Positions 59,727-64,000 of a stretch of DNA of 64,000 bases are shown one piece after another (positions within the stretch are counted from its first letter, which is position 1; each line of letters opens with the position of its first letter). The DNA is taken from the NCBI RefSeq assembly GCF_014192715.1, contig NZ_JACHYH010000001.1, positions 248,001 through 312,000 of the forward strand. The letters are read 5' to 3'. Position numbers and translations under genes: made by a program. Under the pieces are notes generated by a model that had not been told where the DNA came from, made no database searches, and worked only from the letters and a program-made list of their open reading frames with translations. This stretch comes from Luteibacter sp. Sphag1AF. GTDB lineage: Bacteria; Pseudomonadota; Gammaproteobacteria; Xanthomonadales; Rhodanobacteraceae.

Positions 59727-59836
59727 TGTTGTCGCAACTTCCTGCGTCACGGCCGCAAAGACTTTCGGGGAAAAGTTTTTGAGGTTTGGAAGCTGCGCGA
59801 TGCGGCTTCAAAACCGCCACTACAAACAACAGAGAT

Positions 59837-59856
59837 GGGCCTCCTTCGCGAGGCCC
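59837..59856 (+). promoter_or_regulatory. Leader hairpin near the receptor start codon
   Basis: GGGCCTC/GAGGCCC forms a 7-bp stem 16 bp before the ATG of the large TonB receptor gene. It could limit ribosome access; no regulator is known. Confidence 0.4.
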
Positions 59857-59872
59857 GACAGGGGCTCTTTGC

Positions 59873-62800
59873 ATGATCAGTTCCACCTCCGGTCGTACCC
59901 GTTTTTTACGGCACACCGCTTTGGCGCTCGCACTCGGTCTGTCGATCGCAGGCGTCGCCCACGCACAGTCCAACTCTTCGGGCGTCCTGTTCGGCCGCAC
60001 CTCCGGCGAAGCCGGCACGGTCGTCCACCTGCAAAACAAAGACACCGGCTTCAGCCGCGACGTCCCTGTTGATGCGGATGGCCGCTACCGCATCTCGTCG
60101 GTTCCGGTCGGTCGTTACGACGTCTCGGTCCTGCGCGATGGCCAGGTACTGCAAACCCGCGAGAACGTATCTGTGGTACTCGGTACGGGTACCGACGTGT
60201 CGTTCGTGACCGAAAGCGCGACGAATGCCCAGACGCTGGAAGGCGTGCAGGTCACCGGCAACGTGCTTCCGGCCATCGACGTCTCGTCGGTCGACTCGCG
60301 CACCGTGCTCACCTCCGACCAGTTGCAGAAGCTTCCCATTGCGCGTGACGTCACTTCGGCTGCCCTGCTTGCACCGGGTGCGGTGGGCGGCGACTCCCGC
60401 TATGGCAACGTGGCTTCCTTCGGCGGCGCATCGGCGGCGGAAAACCAGTACTACGTCAACGGCTATGCCGTGACCAACGCCCTCACCGGCCTGGGCCTGA
60501 CCAGCCTGCCGTTCGACGCCATCGACCAGCAGCAGATCTACACCGGCGGCTACGGTGCCGAGTACGGCCGCTCCACGGGCGGCGTGATCAACATGATCAC
60601 CAAGCGCGGCGGCAACAACTTCAAGGCTGGCGGCCAGGTCGTCTATATTCCTGCAGGCCTGCGCGATTCACCGCGTGACATCTACCTGAAGAATGGCCAG
60701 CTGTATCAGGATCGTTCGCGCAACAAGAGCACGCTGAAGGAATACTCCGCCTACGTCAGCGGCCCGCTGATCAAGGACAAGCTGTTCTTCTACCTGACCG
60801 GCGACTTCATCAACCAGGATGGCAAGACCATCGGTTCGACGGCAGCGCCTACGTATACCAACTACAGCACGAAGACCTCGCGTTATCTGGCCAAGGTTGA
60901 CTGGAACATCACGGACAGCCACCTGCTTGAACTGACCGGCTTCAGCGACAAGACCACCAACACCGATCAGATCTACGGCTACAGCTACGCCACCGGTCAG
61001 CGCGGCGCTTATCGCGGCTCGGCATATACCAAGAACTACGGCACTGCTGGCGCGACGCCCGGCGGCGACGTGTACATCGGCAAGTACACCGGCTACATCA
61101 CCGACAACCTGACGATCAACGCCCTGTACGGCCGCAGCACGTCCGAGCATGTGCAGACGACCAACAGCATCGGCGGCCAGTGCCCGCTGATCAGCGGCAG
61201 CTTCACCGTCGCAGGCAAGGCGGTATTCCCGCCCAACTGCTATCTGGTGGGCCAGCTGCTGGCAGCCGGCGCAAAGGACCGGACCCACGGCTGGCGCCTG
61301 GACGCCGAGTATGTCGCTGGTGACCACGACATTCGCGCCGGTCTGGACAACCAGACCCTGCAGTCCTTCGCAGGCAACTCGTACGAGGGCCCGGAATCCG
61401 GTCGCGGCAAGGGCGGCGCTTATTACTGGTCCTACGGCAACGTCAACAGCAGCGGCAAGATCAACGGCTATCCGGATGTGCTGTTCGCACCGGGCCAGCA
61501 GTACGTGCAGCGCGTGTACTACTACGCGGCGTCCAACGTTGAGACCGTGCAGGAAGCGCAGTTCATCGAAGACAAGTGGCAGGTCAACGATCGCTGGCTC
61601 GCTTACATCGGCCTGCGTAACGAGCAGTTCAAGAACCTCAACGGCGCCGGTACGGTCTACGTCAAGCAGCGCCATCAGCTCGCTCCGCGCCTGGGCATCA
61701 GCTGGGACGTGTTCGGCGACTCCAGCCTGAAGATCTACGGCAACGCAGGCCGCTACCACCTGGCCATCCCGTCCAACGTCGCGGTGCGCGCCGCATCGGG
61801 CTCGTATTTCCTGCGCCAGTTCGGCTCGTTCACCAGCATCGACCCGGTTACGGGCATGCCCATTGGCTTCGTACCCAATGGCAGCGAGTACGCATCCAAC
61901 GGTCATGACGGCACCAACCCCGATCCGCGCACCATTGCGGCCAAGGGCATGGGCGCGTACTACCAGGACGAATACATCCTCGGCTTCGACAAGATGTTCA
62001 GCAACAACTGGACGGTGGGTGCCAAGGGAACGTATCGCGAACTGAAGAGCTCGATCGACGACTTCTGCGATTCGCGCCCGTTCAAGAACTGGGGTACGCG
62101 CAACAACGTGGACATGAGCAAGGCCGTCATTTCCGGCTGCTACCTGTTCAATCCGGGCAAGTCCAATACCTTCCAGGTCAACATGGATGGCAAGGGCACC
62201 TTCCGCGACGTCACGCTGACCAAGCAGGACTTCACGAACAACGGCATCGGCTTCCCGGACCTGAAGCGCAAGTACGTGGCTCTGAATCTGTACGCCGAGC
62301 ATCAGTTCAACCAGGACTGGTACGGCAAGATCGACTACGTCTGGTCGCACAGCTTCGGCAACTCCGAGGGCATGCTGAAGTCGGACATCGGCCAGCGCGA
62401 TCCGTCGGTCACGCAGGACTGGGATGCACCGGAACTGATGGTCGGCTCCAATGGTCCGCTGCCCAACGACCGCAAGCACCAGCTCAAGGCCTACGGTTAC
62501 TACCAGTTCAATCCTGAGTGGCTGTTCAGCGCCAACCTCACGGTTGCATCGGGTCGTCCGATCAACTGCCTGGGCGTGGCCCCTGGCGATCCGGTCAAGT
62601 ACGGTGCCGCCTACTTCTACTGCGACGGCAAGGTTTCGCCGCGCGGCAGCCGTGGTCGTCTGCCGTGGTCCGAACAGCTCAATCTTGGCGTGGAATACCG
62701 TCCGGCGTTTGCAGACCACAAGCTGGCCTTCAACGCGGACATCTTCAACGTCTTCACCCAGCAGCGCACGCAGAGCCTGATCGAAGTTGGCGAGAACGCC

Positions 62801-62887
62801 GCCGGCGCACCGGTTGTGACCTACCAGCGCCCGATCTCGTTCAGCACCCCGCGTTACTTCCGTTTCGCGGTGCGTTACGACCTGTAA
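59873..62887 (+). CDS. TonB-dependent receptor, Oar-like with carboxypeptidase-regulatory-like domain
   Basis: A 1004-residue outer-membrane receptor. After a signal peptide (residues about 1-32, LALALGLSIAGVAHA) comes a CarboxypepD_reg-like beta domain (about 36-105), then the plug (IDVSSVDSRTVLTSDQLQKLP ... GGYGAEYGRSTGGVINMITKRGG) and the barrel. The type is common in Xanthomonadales and is linked to uptake of peptides or glycans rather than siderophores. The substrate is not decided. ATG 59873 opens the signal peptide. Confidence 0.9.
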   Translation: MISSTSGRTRFLRHTALALALGLSIAGVAHAQSNSSGVLFGRTSGEAGTVVHLQNKDTGFSRDVPVDADGRYRISSVPVGRYDVSVLRDGQVLQTRENVSVVLGTGTDVSFVTESATNAQTLEGVQVTGNVLPAIDVSSVDSRTVLTSDQLQKLPIARDVTSAALLAPGAVGGDSRYGNVASFGGASAAENQYYVNGYAVTNALTGLGLTSLPFDAIDQQQIYTGGYGAEYGRSTGGVINMITKRGGNNFKAGGQVVYIPAGLRDSPRDIYLKNGQLYQDRSRNKSTLKEYSAYVSGPLIKDKLFFYLTGDFINQDGKTIGSTAAPTYTNYSTKTSRYLAKVDWNITDSHLLELTGFSDKTTNTDQIYGYSYATGQRGAYRGSAYTKNYGTAGATPGGDVYIGKYTGYITDNLTINALYGRSTSEHVQTTNSIGGQCPLISGSFTVAGKAVFPPNCYLVGQLLAAGAKDRTHGWRLDAEYVAGDHDIRAGLDNQTLQSFAGNSYEGPESGRGKGGAYYWSYGNVNSSGKINGYPDVLFAPGQQYVQRVYYYAASNVETVQEAQFIEDKWQVNDRWLAYIGLRNEQFKNLNGAGTVYVKQRHQLAPRLGISWDVFGDSSLKIYGNAGRYHLAIPSNVAVRAASGSYFLRQFGSFTSIDPVTGMPIGFVPNGSEYASNGHDGTNPDPRTIAAKGMGAYYQDEYILGFDKMFSNNWTVGAKGTYRELKSSIDDFCDSRPFKNWGTRNNVDMSKAVISGCYLFNPGKSNTFQVNMDGKGTFRDVTLTKQDFTNNGIGFPDLKRKYVALNLYAEHQFNQDWYGKIDYVWSHSFGNSEGMLKSDIGQRDPSVTQDWDAPELMVGSNGPLPNDRKHQLKAYGYYQFNPEWLFSANLTVASGRPINCLGVAPGDPVKYGAAYFYCDGKVSPRGSRGRLPWSEQLNLGVEYRPAFADHKLAFNADIFNVFTQQRTQSLIEVGENAAGAPVVTYQRPISFSTPRYFRFAVRYDL

Positions 62888-62900
62888 AGCAACAAAACGT

Positions 62901-62924
62901 CACGCGCGTCCTCCCGCGCGCGTG
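62901..62924 (+). terminator. First hairpin after the receptor
   Basis: CACGCGCG pairs with CGCGCGTG over 8 bp, 13 bp after the stop codon. It has no T-run and may protect the transcript end. Confidence 0.4.
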
Positions 62925-62953
62925 ATGTGATGACTACTTCGAGATATCTCGGA

Positions 62954-62979
62954 CCCGGCCCCCAGGCCGGGTTTTTTTT
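62954..62979 (+). terminator. Rho-independent terminator after the receptor
   Basis: CCCGGCC/GGCCGGG with loop CCCA is followed directly by eight T. It ends the receptor transcript before the convergent dehydrogenase. Confidence 0.93.
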
Positions 62980-63002
62980 GTAGTCACCACACACACGCCG
63001 GA

Positions 63003-64000
63003 TCAGAGGCGCCCGTCTACCGATTCCTGCGGGAGGACCGACTTCACGTCGTACACCACGCCGCCCGGACGGGCGAAGTTACGGATGCGTTCTGCGCCGA
63101 ATTCGCGGAACTGCGAATGCGCCACGGCGATGATGACTGCGTCGTATGCACCTTCGTCGATGGTTTCCACCGGCCGGATTCCGTATTCACGTTCGGCGTC
63201 ATCGGCATTGACCCAGGGATCGTAAACGTCCACGTGCGCCATCGAGTGCTGCAATTCGCGGGTGATGTCGATCACGCGGGTGTTGCGCAGGTCGGGGCAG
63301 TTTTCCTTGAAGGCGAAACCCAGCACCAGCACACGCGCATCCACGATATGCAGACGACGCTCGCTCATCAGGCGAATCACCCGATCAGCGACATAGGTAC
63401 CCATGCGGCTGTTGATGCGCCGCGCCGCCAGGATCAGTTCCGGGTGATAGCCCGTGACCTCCGCCTTGTGAGTGAGGTAATACGGATCAACGCCGATGCA
63501 ATGGCCACCCACAAGTCCCGGACGGAACGGCAGGAAGTTCCACTTCGTGCCTGCCGCCTCCAGCACCTCTTCGGTGTCGATGCCAAGGCGATTGAAGATC
63601 AGCGCCAGCTCGTTGACCAGCGCGATATTGACGTCACGCTGCACGTTCTCGATGACCTTCGCCGCTTCTGCCACACGTACCGACGAGGTTTTGTGCGTGC
63701 CGGCGCGGATGATCGTGCGATACAGCGCATCCACACGTTCGGCCGCCTCCGGCGTGGAGCCCGACGTGAGCTTGCGGATATCGACCACCCGCCGGGCATG
63801 GTCGCCCGGGTTGATGCGCTCCGGGCTGTAGCCGCAGTGGAAATCGACGTTGAAGGTGAGGCCGGACGCAGCTTCCAGAATGGGTACACAGATTTCTTCC
63901 GTGGTGCCCGGGTACACCGTGGACTCGAAGACCACCAAGTCGCCCTGCTTCAGCAACGCGCCGAGCATGCGGCAGGCGCCTTCCAGCGGCGACAGGTCGG
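63003..64000 (-). CDS. Nucleotide-sugar dehydrogenase, TviB/WbpO-like (5' end cut by window)
   Basis: At least 332 C-terminal residues of a UDP-sugar 6-dehydrogenase; the frame is open to the window end, so the NAD-binding N-terminus lies beyond it. Visible are STVYPGTTEE, GYSPERINPGD, the catalytic Cys in GGHCIGVDPYYLTHKAE, and GFAFKENCPDLRNTRV of the UDP-binding domain. The motif set fits enzymes making UDP-HexNAcA for surface polysaccharide. It probably belongs to a polysaccharide locus outside the window. Confidence 0.92.
   Translation of the reverse strand, partial: DLSPLEGACRMLGALLKQGDLVVFESTVYPGTTEEICVPILEAASGLTFNVDFHCGYSPERINPGDHARRVVDIRKLTSGSTPEAAERVDALYRTIIRAGTHKTSSVRVAEAAKVIENVQRDVNIALVNELALIFNRLGIDTEEVLEAAGTKWNFLPFRPGLVGGHCIGVDPYYLTHKAEVTGYHPELILAARRINSRMGTYVADRVIRLMSERRLHIVDARVLVLGFAFKENCPDLRNTRVIDITRELQHSMAHVDVYDPWVNADDAEREYGIRPVETIDEGAYDAVIIAVAHSQFREFGAERIRNFARPGGVVYDVKSVLPQESVDGRL

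Overview
The window is chromosomal DNA from a GC-rich gammaproteobacterium. The best guess is Xanthomonadales (Lysobacterales), probably Rhodanobacteraceae such as Luteibacter or Dyella. This is inferred from gene content, not from a marker gene: the rpoN-hpf-hprK-rapZ-EIIA(Man)-HPr-EI block, a SUF operon ending in a Rieske ferredoxin, STN-type and Oar-type TonB-dependent receptors, a PII-AmtB pair, and the kdsD-kdsC-lptCAB order. Genes are densely packed. I saw no tRNA, rRNA, CRISPR array, transposase or prophage gene. Two genes are cut by the window edges: zwf at the left and a nucleotide-sugar dehydrogenase at the right.

Layout. 1-5508 (minus): zwf with an unusual lysine/alanine-rich tail, a GH15 glucoamylase-like enzyme and the YbaL-type antiporter. 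5697-10213: recQ, an alkyltransferase-like protein, a small conserved protein and a Pit phosphate transporter with its PhoU-like partner. 10343-16860: a CorC-type membrane protein, a VirK/YbjX protein, and a FecI-FecR-receptor iron-signalling locus. 16955-20071: trmJ, suhB and a secreted metallophosphoesterase. 20108-25666: hda, a PerM-like protein and a DUF2066 protein, divergent from purM-purN and a DUF3108 protein. 25747-30908: murA and ibaG, divergent from KDO synthesis and LPS export (kdsD, kdsC, lptC, lptA, lptB). 31048-37452: rpoN, hpf and a regulatory-type PTS with no ptsN.

37503-37548 carries two perfect DnaA boxes in inverted orientation. A divergent LysR/YeiH pair follows. Next comes a small protein with a CPTC motif, preceded by a strongly folded leader. 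40253-45983 holds an unassigned set of six enzymes: a ureohydrolase-like protein, a GNAT protein, an ACP, a ketosynthase, a class III aminotransferase and an HAD phosphatase. It could be a small undescribed biosynthetic locus. 46138-56975 contains a MipA/OmpV protein, a complete tripartite ABC exporter and the SUF operon, with exporter and SUF genes on one strand. 57212-58871 is glnK-amtB behind a near-consensus sigma-54 promoter with two NtrC-like sites. The window ends with a GST, a large Oar-like TonB receptor and the truncated sugar dehydrogenase.

Several parts connect. rpoN is encoded here, and glnK-amtB has a matching sigma-54/NtrC promoter. HprK, HPr, EI and EIIA form a phosphorelay with no visible sugar permease. 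kdsD/kdsC and lptCAB make and export the LPS inner core. GH15 releases glucose, and zwf commits glucose 6-phosphate to the pentose phosphate pathway.
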